DNA from: AWTP1-18 sp036518635
Lineage (GTDB): Bacteria > Pseudomonadota > Gammaproteobacteria > Burkholderiales > Rhodocyclaceae
Length of the DNA stretch: 17,112 nucleotides
Direction of reading: 5' to 3'
NCBI GenBank assembly: GCA_036518635.1
Contig: DATDMT010000064.1
Span: forward strand, 1-17,112
In this document: one piece after another, positions 7,547-14,788 of the stretch
Layout: every line of letters starts with the position of its first letter
Position numbering within the stretch: position 1 is the first letter of the stretch
Program-made: the position numbers and the translations under genes
The notes under the pieces: generated by a model
Databases searched by the model: none
What the model saw: only the letters and a program-made list of their open reading frames with translations
Told to the model about the DNA's origin: nothing

Positions 7547-7744
7547 TTACGCGTAGGGAAGCATGGCGCGAACCTGCTTCACATCAGAATCATGAATCTC
7601 GGCCATACCACGCAGTTGACGCTTCACCTTGGTGGTCTTCTTGGTCAGGATGTGGCGCTTGAACGCCTGCGAGCGCTTGATACTGCCGCTGGCGCGCACT
7701 TTGAAGCGCTTGGCGGCACCGCTCTTGGTCTTCATCTTCGGCAT
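7547..7744 (-). CDS. rpmI: 50S ribosomal protein L35
   Basis: Ribosomal protein L35: 65 residues, basic, starting MPKMKTKSGAAKRFKV and containing the family pattern GSIKRSQAFKRHIL and KRQLRG. The frame remains open 34 codons upstream, but the normal family length and the Shine-Dalgarno sequence AAGGAG, 9 nt before ATG, fix the start at 7744. It is followed closely by rplT. The 122-nt leader separating it from infC may carry the L20 autoregulatory site (see 7745-7866). Confidence 0.98.
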   Translation of the reverse strand: MPKMKTKSGAAKRFKVRASGSIKRSQAFKRHILTKKTTKVKRQLRGMAEIHDSDVKQVRAMLPYA

Positions 7745-7866
7745 CGAAGATTTCTCCTTATCGCACGGAGCAAGGTGGCCATCGCCTCGATGACACTTGA
7801 TAACCCGCACCGCTTGGTATCCCCGCTGCGCGCCGACGGCCCGCAACGGAGGAATTCTTTACAGTC
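7745..7866 (-). promoter_or_regulatory. infC-rpmI intergenic leader, candidate L20 control region
   Basis: This 122-nt gap separates two genes of an otherwise tight operon. In E. coli the matching region holds the structure to which L20 binds to block rpmI-rplT translation. GC-rich stretches able to pair (for example CGCA...TGCG around GCGGGGATACCAAGCGG) are present, but I could not prove a specific fold. There is no T-run, so a terminator is unlikely. The call rests on position and conserved operon organisation. Confidence 0.3.
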
Positions 7867-8400
7867 TTACTTCACCTGCACCTGCTTCTTCGAGGGCGCC
7901 AGCACCATGATCAACTGACGGCCTTCCATCTTGGGGAACTGCTCGACTGCTGCCAGTTCGCCCAGATCGGTCTTGATGCGCTCAAGAACGCGCATACCGA
8001 TTTCCTGGTGGGCCATTTCGCGGCCGCGGAAACGCAGCGTGATCTTGGCCTTGTCGCCTTCGCCCAGAAACTTGATGACGTTGCGCAACTTGATCTGGTA
8101 ATCGTTCTCGTCGGTACCGGGACGGAATTTAACTTCCTTCACCTGCACCTGCTTCTGCTTCAGCTTGGCCTCGTGGGCGCGCTTCGACTCCTGATACTTG
8201 AACTTGCCGAAGTCCATGATCTTGCACACCGGCGGCTTCGCCATCGGGGCAATTTCCACGAGATCCAGTTCCGCTTCCTCTGCCAACGCCAGTGCCTGGC
8301 GGCTGGACACGATACCGAGTTGCTCTCCGTCTACACCAACGAGCCGAATTTCGGCGGCGTTGATTTCTTCATTGACGCGTTGCGTCTTTTCCTGGGCGAT
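7867..8400 (-). CDS. infC: translation initiation factor IF-3 (AUC start codon)
   Basis: IF-3 binds the 30S subunit, rejects wrong start codons and prevents early 50S joining. The coding region must begin before the first in-frame ATG/GTG, because the conserved N-terminal residues AQEKTQRVNEEI and IRLVGVDGEQLG lie upstream of that GTG (8310). Reading back gives an ATC codon at 8400-8398, preceded by GGAG with 9 nt spacing, and no ATG, GTG or TTG at that spot. Starting there gives 177 residues, normal for the family. The N domain is about 1-75 (SSRQALALAEEAELDLVEIAP; PPVCKIMDFGKFKYQ), a Lys-rich linker follows (about 75-90), and the C domain covers FRPGTDENDYQ to the end. E. coli infC uses AUU, and IF-3 represses its own message through that rare start; the AUC here should do the same. 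Confidence 0.97.
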   Translation of the reverse strand: MAQEKTQRVNEEINAAEIRLVGVDGEQLGIVSSRQALALAEEAELDLVEIAPMAKPPVCKIMDFGKFKYQESKRAHEAKLKQKQVQVKEVKFRPGTDENDYQIKLRNVIKFLGEGDKAKITLRFRGREMAHQEIGMRVLERIKTDLGELAAVEQFPKMEGRQLIMVLAPSKKQVQVK

Positions 8401-8410
8401 GGTTCAGTAC

Positions 8411-8443
8411 TCCAAAAAATCAAAAAAACAGGCCGCTACGCCT
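8411..8443 (-). promoter_or_regulatory. U-rich infC leader at the thrS stop
   Basis: On the minus strand a weak 4-bp hairpin AGGC-GTAGCG-GCCT overlaps the thrS stop codon and is followed by G, seven T, GA and six T, then the infC Shine-Dalgarno sequence GGAG. It could be a weak terminator between thrS and infC, or a U-rich site for ribosomal protein S1 that helps initiation at the AUC codon. The stem is too short to call it a strong terminator. Confidence 0.35.
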
Positions 8444-10343
8444 TGCTGTGCATTTCAGCCAGCAGACGTTCCGACAAGGCTGCAGGGGACATTTGCCCGA
8501 GATCCTGATTGCCACGGGCGCGTACAGCGACCAATCCAGCGGCCTTTTCCTTCTCGCCAACCACCACGATGTAAGGCCGCTTCAACAAGCTATGTTCGCG
8601 GATTTTATAGTTAATTTTCTCGCTCCGCAAATCGCATTCGACCCGCAGACCGGCTTCGCGCAGCATTTTTGCCACGGTTTGGGCGTAATCCTCCTGGCCT
8701 TCGGAGATCGCAGAGACTACCGCCTGTACCGGCGACAGCCAGAAAGGCAGGGCGCCGGCATGGTTTTCGATCAGGATGCCGATGAAGCGCTCCAGGGAGC
8801 CGAGTACCGCCCGGTGCAGCATCACTGGGGTGTGGCGGGCATTGTCCTCGCCCACATATTCGGCGCCGAGGCGGCCCGGCATCGAGAAATCGACCTGCAT
8901 GGTGCCGCACTGCCAGGAGCGGCCGATGGCGTCCTTGATGTGGAATTCGATCTTGGGGCCGTAGAAGGCCCCCTCCCCCGGCAGTTCTTCCCAGGTCAGG
9001 CCGCTGGCCTGGAGACCCTGGCGCAGGGCCGCTTCGGCCTTGTCCCAGCTATCGTCGGAACCGACCCGGCCTTCGGGGCGCAGGGCCAGCTTGACCGCCA
9101 CGTCGGTGAAGCCGAAGTCCGAATAGACCTTGCGCACCAGATCGTTGAAGGCCTTCACTTCCGGCTCGATCTGGTCTTCGGTACAGAAGATGTGTCCATC
9201 GTCCTGGGTGAAGCCGCGCACCCGCATCACGCCGTGCAGCGCGCCGGAGGGCTCGTTGCGGTGGCAGGAGCCGAATTCGCCGTAGCGCAGCGGCAGATCG
9301 CGGTAGGAACGCAGGCCGGTGTTGAAGATCTGCACGTGGCCCGGGCAATTCATCGGCTTCACCGCATAGTCGCGGCTCTCCGACTCGGTGGTGAACATGT
9401 TGGCCTTGTAGTGCTCCCAGTGGCCGGACTTCTCCCACAGGCTGCGGTCGAGAATCTGCGGGCAGCGCACTTCCTGGTAGCCGTTGTCGCGATACACGGC
9501 GCGCATGTACTGCTCGATCTCCTGCCAGACGATCCAGCCGTGGGGATGCCAGAACACCAGGCCCGGCGCCTCTTCCTGCAGGTGAAACAGGTCCAGTTGC
9601 TTGCCAAGACGGCGATGGTCGCGCTTCTCGGCCTCCTCCAGCATGTGCAGGTAGGCTTCCTGATCTTCCTTCTTCGCCCAGGCGGTGCCGTAGACCCGCT
9701 GTAGCTGGGCGTTCTTGGCATCACCGCGCCAATAGGCGCCGGCCACCTTCATCAGCTTGAAGACCTTCAGCTTGCCGGTGGAGGGCACGTGGGGGCCGCG
9801 GCAGAGGTCGATGAAATCGCCCTCGCGGTAGAGGCCGATGGCCTGGTCGGCAGGAATCGCCGCAATCAGTTCGGCCTTGTAGTGCTCGCCGATGGACTTG
9901 AAGAATTCGACCGCCTTGTCCCGCTCCCACTCCTCGCGGGTGATCGGGAAATCCTTCTTGGCCAGTTCGGCCATGCGCTTCTCGATGGTTTCCAGATCCT
10001 CCGGCGTGAACGGCCGGGGACAGGCGAAGTCGTAGTAGAAGCCGTTTTCGATCACCGGGCCGATGGTCACCTGGGCCTCGGGGAACAGCTCCTTGACCGC
10101 ATAGGCCAGCAAGTGGGCGGTGGAGTGGCGGATCACTTCCAGGCCGTCGGCGTCCTTGTCGGTGACGATGGCCAGTTGCACGTCCGTCTCGATGCGGTAG
10201 CTGGTGTCCACCAGGGTTCCATCCACGCGCCCGGCCAGGGCCGCCTTGGCCAGGCCGGCGCCGATGGAGGCGGCCACCTCGGCCACCGTCACGGCTTGCG
10301 GGAATTCGCGTTTAGAACCGTCAGGAAGGGTAATCACCGGCAT
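8436..10343 (-). CDS. thrS: threonyl-tRNA synthetase
   Basis: Class II synthetase charging tRNA-Thr. From MPVITLPDGS it has 635 residues, close to the usual 640. The TGS domain is at 1-62. The editing domain has H73 and H77 (RHSTAHLL) and C181/H185 (CRGPH). The catalytic core has the zinc ligands C333 (MNCPGH) and H384 (DDGHIF), with the third His in the MLHRAVLGS segment, and motif 2 around SCHRNEPSGAL. The C-terminal anticodon-binding domain starts near 540 and includes RPYIVVVGEKE. An upstream in-frame ATG would add seven residues (MFLEQAK), but GGAG lies 9 nt before the chosen ATG and inside that extension, so the start at 10343 is preferred. It is the first gene of the thrS-infC-rpmI-rplT-pheST-ihfA operon. 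A hairpin in its leader may control expression. Confidence 0.98.
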   Translation of the reverse strand: MPVITLPDGSKREFPQAVTVAEVAASIGAGLAKAALAGRVDGTLVDTSYRIETDVQLAIVTDKDADGLEVIRHSTAHLLAYAVKELFPEAQVTIGPVIENGFYYDFACPRPFTPEDLETIEKRMAELAKKDFPITREEWERDKAVEFFKSIGEHYKAELIAAIPADQAIGLYREGDFIDLCRGPHVPSTGKLKVFKLMKVAGAYWRGDAKNAQLQRVYGTAWAKKEDQEAYLHMLEEAEKRDHRRLGKQLDLFHLQEEAPGLVFWHPHGWIVWQEIEQYMRAVYRDNGYQEVRCPQILDRSLWEKSGHWEHYKANMFTTESESRDYAVKPMNCPGHVQIFNTGLRSYRDLPLRYGEFGSCHRNEPSGALHGVMRVRGFTQDDGHIFCTEDQIEPEVKAFNDLVRKVYSDFGFTDVAVKLALRPEGRVGSDDSWDKAEAALRQGLQASGLTWEELPGEGAFYGPKIEFHIKDAIGRSWQCGTMQVDFSMPGRLGAEYVGEDNARHTPVMLHRAVLGSLERFIGILIENHAGALPFWLSPVQAVVSAISEGQEDYAQTVAKMLREAGLRVECDLRSEKINYKIREHSLLKRPYIVVVGEKEKAAGLVAVRARGNQDLGQMSPAALSERLLAEMHSKA

Positions 10344-10361
10344 CTTTGCTTGCTCCAGAAA

Positions 10362-10386
10362 CACAAACAGGGCGCGGCGCGCCCTG
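10362..10386 (-). promoter_or_regulatory. hairpin in the thrS leader
   Basis: CAGGGCG-CGCCG-CGCCCTG (minus strand, 10386-10368) is a 7-bp stem with a five-base loop. TTTGTGTTT follows, then the thrS Shine-Dalgarno sequence, 24 nt in total before the ATG. It may be a terminator for the upstream chemoreceptor gene, an attenuator for thrS, or part of a ThrRS-binding operator like that of E. coli. The loop does not show a threonine anticodon, which argues against a direct copy of the E. coli operator. Confidence 0.5.
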
Positions 10387-10420
10387 TCGAATGAAATTTG
10401 CCGCCATTTTAGCGGACATT

Positions 10421-10439
10421 GCGGCCGGAATGCGGCCGC
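10421..10439 (-). repeat. inverted repeat after the chemoreceptor gene
   Basis: GCGGCCG-CATTC-CGGCCGC forms a 7-bp GC-only stem with a five-base loop, 14 nt after the chemoreceptor stop. It lacks a following T-run, so it is not a classical terminator; it may stabilise the 3' end of the message. TAAAAT a few bases later is a possible -10 element for thrS, but no matching -35 box was found. Confidence 0.4.
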
Positions 10440-10453
10440 CGAGCAGCCTTAGC

Positions 10454-12085
10454 TCAGGCGAATTCCGGTGCGGTGTTGTAGAAGGCGAAGGCCTCCTTCA
10501 GGCGCGTCTGCTGCGCCGCCGTCGCGCCGACAAATTCGATGCCGCAGATCGTGCGCCCGCCCTCCTCCTTCTGCCAGGCGATGCGCCCCTGAGTTTCCAG
10601 CGGCGTCTGGTGCTGATAGGCGCCGATATCGGCGGCCGGCAGCATCATCCGCAGCCGTACCGGGCGCTGCGCATCCAGTGCCCGGCTGAGGGCCAGCCGG
10701 GCACCATTCAAGCCGAAGTCGAGTGCCAGCGTTTCCTGAAATCCGCCATCCTGCGCCACTTCGGCCAGCATGCCGTGGGCCAGGCGCGGCTGGCCCCGCT
10801 TCTCGTCCGGCCGCGATTGCACCACCGTCTGGTGTTCGAAGCTGAAGCCCGCCATGGTCTCGCTGAGACGGCCGGTGACCCGATACAGATCGTTGCCGAT
10901 GGCGGCGGTGGTTTCGACCTTGGCCGAGCTTTCGGAGAGGGTCGCGAACAGCTTCGTCAGGGATTCCTGCAACTGGGAGAACTGGGCCAACTGGCGCCGG
11001 CTGGCTTCGGCAATGGCATCGTTGGCGCTGGCGGCCTCGCTGACGCTGGCGGCCATGGTGCCCATCATCTGGGCGGTCTCGCCCGCCACCGCTTGGCCGG
11101 CATGGACCTTTTCCACCACCGCCCCCATCACCGAGCGCACGGCTTCGACCCGCCCGGTGAAACTCTCGACGATGCCGCCCACCTCCGACGCCGATTGGGC
11201 GGTGCGTTCGGCGAGCTTGCGCACCTCGTCGGCCACCACCGCGAAACCGCGGCCCTGCTCGCCGGCACGGGCCGCCTCGATGGCCGCATTGAGAGCCAGC
11301 AGATTGGTCTGGCCGGCGATGTCGCCGATGGTGTCGATGATCCGCGTGATCTGGCCGGCAGCCTCGGTCAATTGCGCCACTTCGGTGGAGACCCGGCTCA
11401 CCTCGGCCGCGGTGGCTTCCATTTCCGCGATGTTGCGCTGGACCGTCGCCACCCCCTGGCGGCCCTGCTGTTCGACGCCACGCGTCTGCGCTGCGGCGCG
11501 CTCCGAACTATCCTTGACCTCCGCCGAAATCGCATTGAGTTCCTCGGTCGCACTCACCACGTCGGCGGAGCGGCTCTCCTCCTGGCGGCTGACCTCGGCG
11601 ATATCCTTGGCGATGGTGGCGATCTGAAAGGCCGACTGGCCCATCTGCCGCCCGCTTTCCTCCACGTCGCGCAAGACCCGGCTGAGCTGGCCCAGCACGT
11701 CGTTGAAAATGCGCTGCAGGACGCCGATCTCGTCGTGGGCGGTGACTTGCACACCCTGGGTCAAATCCCCCTTTTCCACCGCCTGTAGCGCTTCGCACAG
11801 GCGCTGGATGGGCCGCACGAAGGCGTTCGCCAGGAGCCCGATCAACACGAACTGGCCGGCGAATTCCAGGCCCGACTCCCAGAAGGAATTGAAGATGTAT
11901 GCGGAGTGATTTTCCGCCAGCCGCGCCACGACATCGGGGCTGGCACCGCCCGTCTGGGCGATCTCGATCATCTTCTGCAGCTCGTGGGACGCCAGCAGGC
12001 GGTTGTAGATCGTCGTCACCATGGTCACGACGAAAAAGCCCAATTGCAGTTTCCAGCGAATGCTCAAACCCAACAGCCAACTCAT
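10454..12085 (-). CDS. methyl-accepting chemotaxis protein with C-terminal PilZ-like domain
   Basis: Membrane chemoreceptor that should signal through CheW/CheA. It has 543 residues. A short N-terminus leads into TM1 (about 12-30), a periplasmic loop of only about 45 residues, TM2 (about 74-92) and a HAMP linker (about 91-145, FVRPIQRLCEALQAVEKGDL). The MCP signalling domain (about 170-400) carries the hairpin tip IAGQTNLLALNAAIEAARAGE and GRGFAVVADEVRKLAERT at 256-295. The tail (about 425-525) looks like PilZ: RGQPR at 430-434 fits RxxxR and DFGLNG at 456-461 fits DxSxxG with Gly in place of Ser, followed by beta-strand segments. c-di-GMP binding is therefore inferred. No C-terminal CheR-docking pentapeptide is seen. 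The start at 12085 is preferred because GGGAG lies 6 nt upstream; an ATG six codons earlier lacks such a site. The ligand is unknown. Confidence 0.88.
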   Translation of the reverse strand: MSWLLGLSIRWKLQLGFFVVTMVTTIYNRLLASHELQKMIEIAQTGGASPDVVARLAENHSAYIFNSFWESGLEFAGQFVLIGLLANAFVRPIQRLCEALQAVEKGDLTQGVQVTAHDEIGVLQRIFNDVLGQLSRVLRDVEESGRQMGQSAFQIATIAKDIAEVSRQEESRSADVVSATEELNAISAEVKDSSERAAAQTRGVEQQGRQGVATVQRNIAEMEATAAEVSRVSTEVAQLTEAAGQITRIIDTIGDIAGQTNLLALNAAIEAARAGEQGRGFAVVADEVRKLAERTAQSASEVGGIVESFTGRVEAVRSVMGAVVEKVHAGQAVAGETAQMMGTMAASVSEAASANDAIAEASRRQLAQFSQLQESLTKLFATLSESSAKVETTAAIGNDLYRVTGRLSETMAGFSFEHQTVVQSRPDEKRGQPRLAHGMLAEVAQDGGFQETLALDFGLNGARLALSRALDAQRPVRLRMMLPAADIGAYQHQTPLETQGRIAWQKEEGGRTICGIEFVGATAAQQTRLKEAFAFYNTAPEFA

Positions 12086-12114
12086 TGCCTGCTCCCAGAA
12101 CATGGTCTTGGGCG

Positions 12115-12120
12115 AGTATA
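12115..12120 (-). promoter_or_regulatory. possible -10 box for the chemoreceptor gene
   Basis: TATACT on the minus strand lies 29 nt before the chemoreceptor ATG, in a 110-nt gap behind the RlmN-like gene. It differs from TATAAT at one base. No good -35 hexamer is found at 16-18 nt (the region reads GCGTCATT), so the call is weak. Confidence 0.3.
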
Positions 12121-12195
12121 GGGGGCAGCCGCGAGAAATGACGCGGCGCAATGGTGACTCAAACGCTAGCCCCATATCGGCCAGCGCCCGCCCAC

Positions 12196-13212
12196 TCAGG
12201 CCGCGCGCGGCTCCATGGCGATCGTGCGGGCGCGCAACTGGCCGCAGCCGCCGTCCACGTCCTGCCCCGCCGAATCGCGCAGGGCGCTGACGATGCCGTG
12301 GCGGTGCAGGTGGCGCGACATGGCAATGGCCCGCTCGGGGCTGGGGCGGCGGAAGCCGAGGCCATTGACGGTGTTGTAGGGAATGAAATTCATGATCGCG
12401 TACTTGCCCGCCAGCAGCCGGACGATGGACTCCAGCTCGTCGTCGCCGTCATTGACGCCTTCCAGCAGGGTCCATTGGTACTGGATCGGGTAGCCGATGC
12501 TGCGGGCATAGCGTTCACCGAGTTCGATCAATTCTTCCGGCGCGATGCGCGGCGCCTTGGGCAGCAACTGCTCGCGCAGATCGGCGCGGGTGGTGTGCAG
12601 CGACAGGGCCAGGGCCGGCTTCACCGGTCCCAGGGGCAAACGCTCGAAGACACGGCGGTCGCCCACCGTCGAGAACACCAGGTTCTTGTGGCCGATGGCG
12701 CCCTCGGTACCCAGCAGCTCAATTGCCTCTATCACATTGTCGAGATTGTGGGCCGGCTCGCCCATGCCCATGAACACCACCTTCTTCACCGGCCGGCGGG
12801 CCCGGGCCAGCACCACCTGGGCGACGATCTCGGCGCTGCCCACCTGCCGCTTCAGGCCATCGCGGCCGGTCATGCAGAACTGGCAACCCACCGCGCAGCC
12901 CACCTGGGTCGAAACGCAAACGCCGTCGCGGGGCAAGAGCACCGATTCCACCGCCTCGCCGTCGGCCAACCGCACCAGCAGCCGGGCCGAGCCGTCCTGG
13001 CCGGGATGCTCGGAATGCACTTGCGCCAGACGCGCCAAGTCCGCCGTCAGGGCCGGCAGATCGGCCGTTACGGCGGCGGGCAGCAGATGGGAAGGCCGCC
13101 GGCTGCCGCTGTCCAGGGGCAAAGCCTGCAGCCAGGCACGCAATACGCGGCCTTCGTGGCAAGGCTTGGCACCCTGCTGGCGCAGGCGTTGGCGGAGGTG
13201 TTCGATACGCAT
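12196..13212 (-). CDS. RlmN/Cfr-family radical SAM RNA methyltransferase, divergent copy
   Basis: Member of the radical SAM family that adds a C2 or C8 methyl group to an rRNA (and tRNA) adenosine. In 338 residues the cluster motif CxxxCxxC is C106, C110 and C113 (GCAVGCQFC). The GEP motif is MGMGEPAHNLDN (148-159). The two catalytic cysteines of RlmN are both present: C99 (VCVSTQVGC, matching E. coli C118) and C323 (GGCGQLRA, matching E. coli C355), so it should be active. The N-terminal 95 residues are shorter and unlike typical RlmN (which has about 360-380 residues), and the gene is not beside ndk or hisS. It may be a paralogue with another target base or RNA. No Shine-Dalgarno site precedes the ATG (CGCCCCCC). 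It lies 34 nt after nirN, on the same strand. Family certain; exact target unknown. Confidence 0.85.
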   Translation of the reverse strand: MRIEHLRQRLRQQGAKPCHEGRVLRAWLQALPLDSGSRRPSHLLPAAVTADLPALTADLARLAQVHSEHPGQDGSARLLVRLADGEAVESVLLPRDGVCVSTQVGCAVGCQFCMTGRDGLKRQVGSAEIVAQVVLARARRPVKKVVFMGMGEPAHNLDNVIEAIELLGTEGAIGHKNLVFSTVGDRRVFERLPLGPVKPALALSLHTTRADLREQLLPKAPRIAPEELIELGERYARSIGYPIQYQWTLLEGVNDGDDELESIVRLLAGKYAIMNFIPYNTVNGLGFRRPSPERAIAMSRHLHRHGIVSALRDSAGQDVDGGCGQLRARTIAMEPRAA

Positions 13213-13246
13213 GGGGGGCGAATGCTAGCACCCCGTCGCCGGGCGA

Positions 13247-14788
13247 CTAGTGGCTGGTGCCCTCGGAACGGTTGATCTTGTTCCAGACGTTGTACTTGCC
13301 CACCGGCTTCACCATCGGCAGGCGTTTCACTTCCTCCAGGGTCTGTGCGTCGTACACGATCAGCGCGCCGTCCATCTCCCACAGGCTGGCCAGGGCGTAG
13401 CGGCCGTCGCGGGTGAATTCGACGTGGGCCAGGGTCTTGCCCGGCACCGGGCGCAGGGCCTTGACCACTTCCAGGCTCTGCTTGTCGATCACCTGCAGGG
13501 TGTCCTTGTCCTTGCTCATCATCGAATCGACGAAGGCATAGCGGCTCTGCTCGTGGCTGCGCAGGAAGAAGCCGGGGCCGAGGGTGGGAATGGTCTTCAC
13601 CGGCTGCCAGGTCTTCATGTCGATCACCGTCACCGCCCCCTGCTTCAGGTTGGTGGAGGCCATCACCGTGCGGCCCTGCCATTGCCAGGTAATGCCCGAG
13701 CCCAGATGAGGCATGCCCGGCAGGGCCAGTTCGGCAATCTTGCGCCGCACGTCGAGATTCACCACCTGTCCCTTGCCGTCGCGGGAGGCACCCATCACCG
13801 CGCTGTAGGACTGGTCGAAGAAGAAATCGTCGAACACATCCTCCAGCGGCGTGCGGCGCGGATTGAGGAAGCCCGGCAAAGCGATGGCCTCGCCCATCTT
13901 GTAGTCGTGCACATAGCCGTCGTAGATCGGCTTGGCCGCCGGGTCGTAGCTGATCTCCCAAAGTTCCGGCATGTCCTTCATCGCCGCGACGAAGCTGTGG
14001 CGCGGCGCGGCGTCATACACCGCCGAGACCCTTGAGAGCAGCTTGCCGTCCAGGCTACGGGCGTCGAGGGTCTTCACCAGATTCAGCTCGCCGTCGAAGA
14101 TCACCAGATTGCGCGGCAGGTAGTTGGCGGCGATGACGTAACGGCCGTCGTCGGACACCGCCGCGTTGCGGGTGTTGATCCCGGCCCGCACCTCGGCCAC
14201 CATTTTCAAATTCCACAAATCGAACTTGCTGATCCAGCCGTCGCGGGAAGCGAAGAACACATAGCGCCCATCGGCGGTGAACTTCGGCCCACCGTGCAGC
14301 GCATAGCGCGAGGCGAAGCGAAAGATCGGTTCCAGCTTGTCGCCGTCCAGCACCGAAACATGGTGGTCGCCGCCCTCGACGACGACGAACAAATTCAGTG
14401 GATCGGCCTTGAACACCGGCTTCGGCGACAGAGTGGCTGGATCGGTCACCTGGATGCGCGAGGCGCGGATCGCCGCGTCATTCCAGCTCGGCGCGGGGCT
14501 GACCGGCTGGTAAATCCAGTCCGCCACGGCGGCGATTTCCTCGGGCTTCAGCTTGCCGGCAAAGGCCGGCATCTGCGTGGCGACGCGGCCGTCGGTGATG
14601 GTCTTGATTGCATCGACCTTCTTCAGCCGTTCCAGATTCTCGGCGAACAGTGCCGGCCCCATCGCCCCCATCCGGTCGGCACCATGGCAGGCGGCGCAGT
14701 GCTCGGCAAAAAGGGCCGCGGGCTCGGCGGCGTGGGCAGTGCCGGCCAGCAAGGCGCCGACGGCCAACAACAGGTGCAGGGGTTTCAA
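13247..14788 (-). CDS. nirN: NirN, c-type cytochrome / heme d1 dehydrogenase
   Basis: Periplasmic enzyme that binds dihydro-heme d1 and oxidises it to heme d1 before transfer to NirS nitrite reductase. The 513 residues begin with a Sec signal peptide (cleavage likely after AHA, residue 20). A cytochrome c domain follows with the heme site CAACH (31-35) and probable axial Met M73 (TQMPAF). An eight-bladed d1-type propeller spans about 125-505, with candidate d1-contacting histidines in DHH (142-143), LHGGPKF (165), PHLGSG (361) and RSHEQSRY (412). The c-heme separates it from NirF, which lacks CxxCH. NirS is a weaker alternative, since it is longer and sits at the operon start. It overlaps the nirJ stop by 4 nt. 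In Pseudomonas aeruginosa nirE lies between nirJ and nirN; it is absent here. Confidence 0.88.
   Translation of the reverse strand: MKPLHLLLAVGALLAGTAHAAEPAALFAEHCAACHGADRMGAMGPALFAENLERLKKVDAIKTITDGRVATQMPAFAGKLKPEEIAAVADWIYQPVSPAPSWNDAAIRASRIQVTDPATLSPKPVFKADPLNLFVVVEGGDHHVSVLDGDKLEPIFRFASRYALHGGPKFTADGRYVFFASRDGWISKFDLWNLKMVAEVRAGINTRNAAVSDDGRYVIAANYLPRNLVIFDGELNLVKTLDARSLDGKLLSRVSAVYDAAPRHSFVAAMKDMPELWEISYDPAAKPIYDGYVHDYKMGEAIALPGFLNPRRTPLEDVFDDFFFDQSYSAVMGASRDGKGQVVNLDVRRKIAELALPGMPHLGSGITWQWQGRTVMASTNLKQGAVTVIDMKTWQPVKTIPTLGPGFFLRSHEQSRYAFVDSMMSKDKDTLQVIDKQSLEVVKALRPVPGKTLAHVEFTRDGRYALASLWEMDGALIVYDAQTLEEVKRLPMVKPVGKYNVWNKINRSEGTSH

Noticed and set aside
8448..9704. A 418-residue open frame on the plus strand opposite thrS
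   Set aside because: Shadow of thrS, which has every expected catalytic residue.
10346..11788. A 480-residue open frame on the plus strand opposite the chemoreceptor gene
   Set aside because: Same antisense effect; no start signal and no motif.
12155..12190. GCCGATAT on the minus strand as a sigma-28 -10 element for the chemoreceptor gene
   Set aside because: There is no TAAAG-like -35 element at the needed spacing, and it lies about 90 nt from the start codon.
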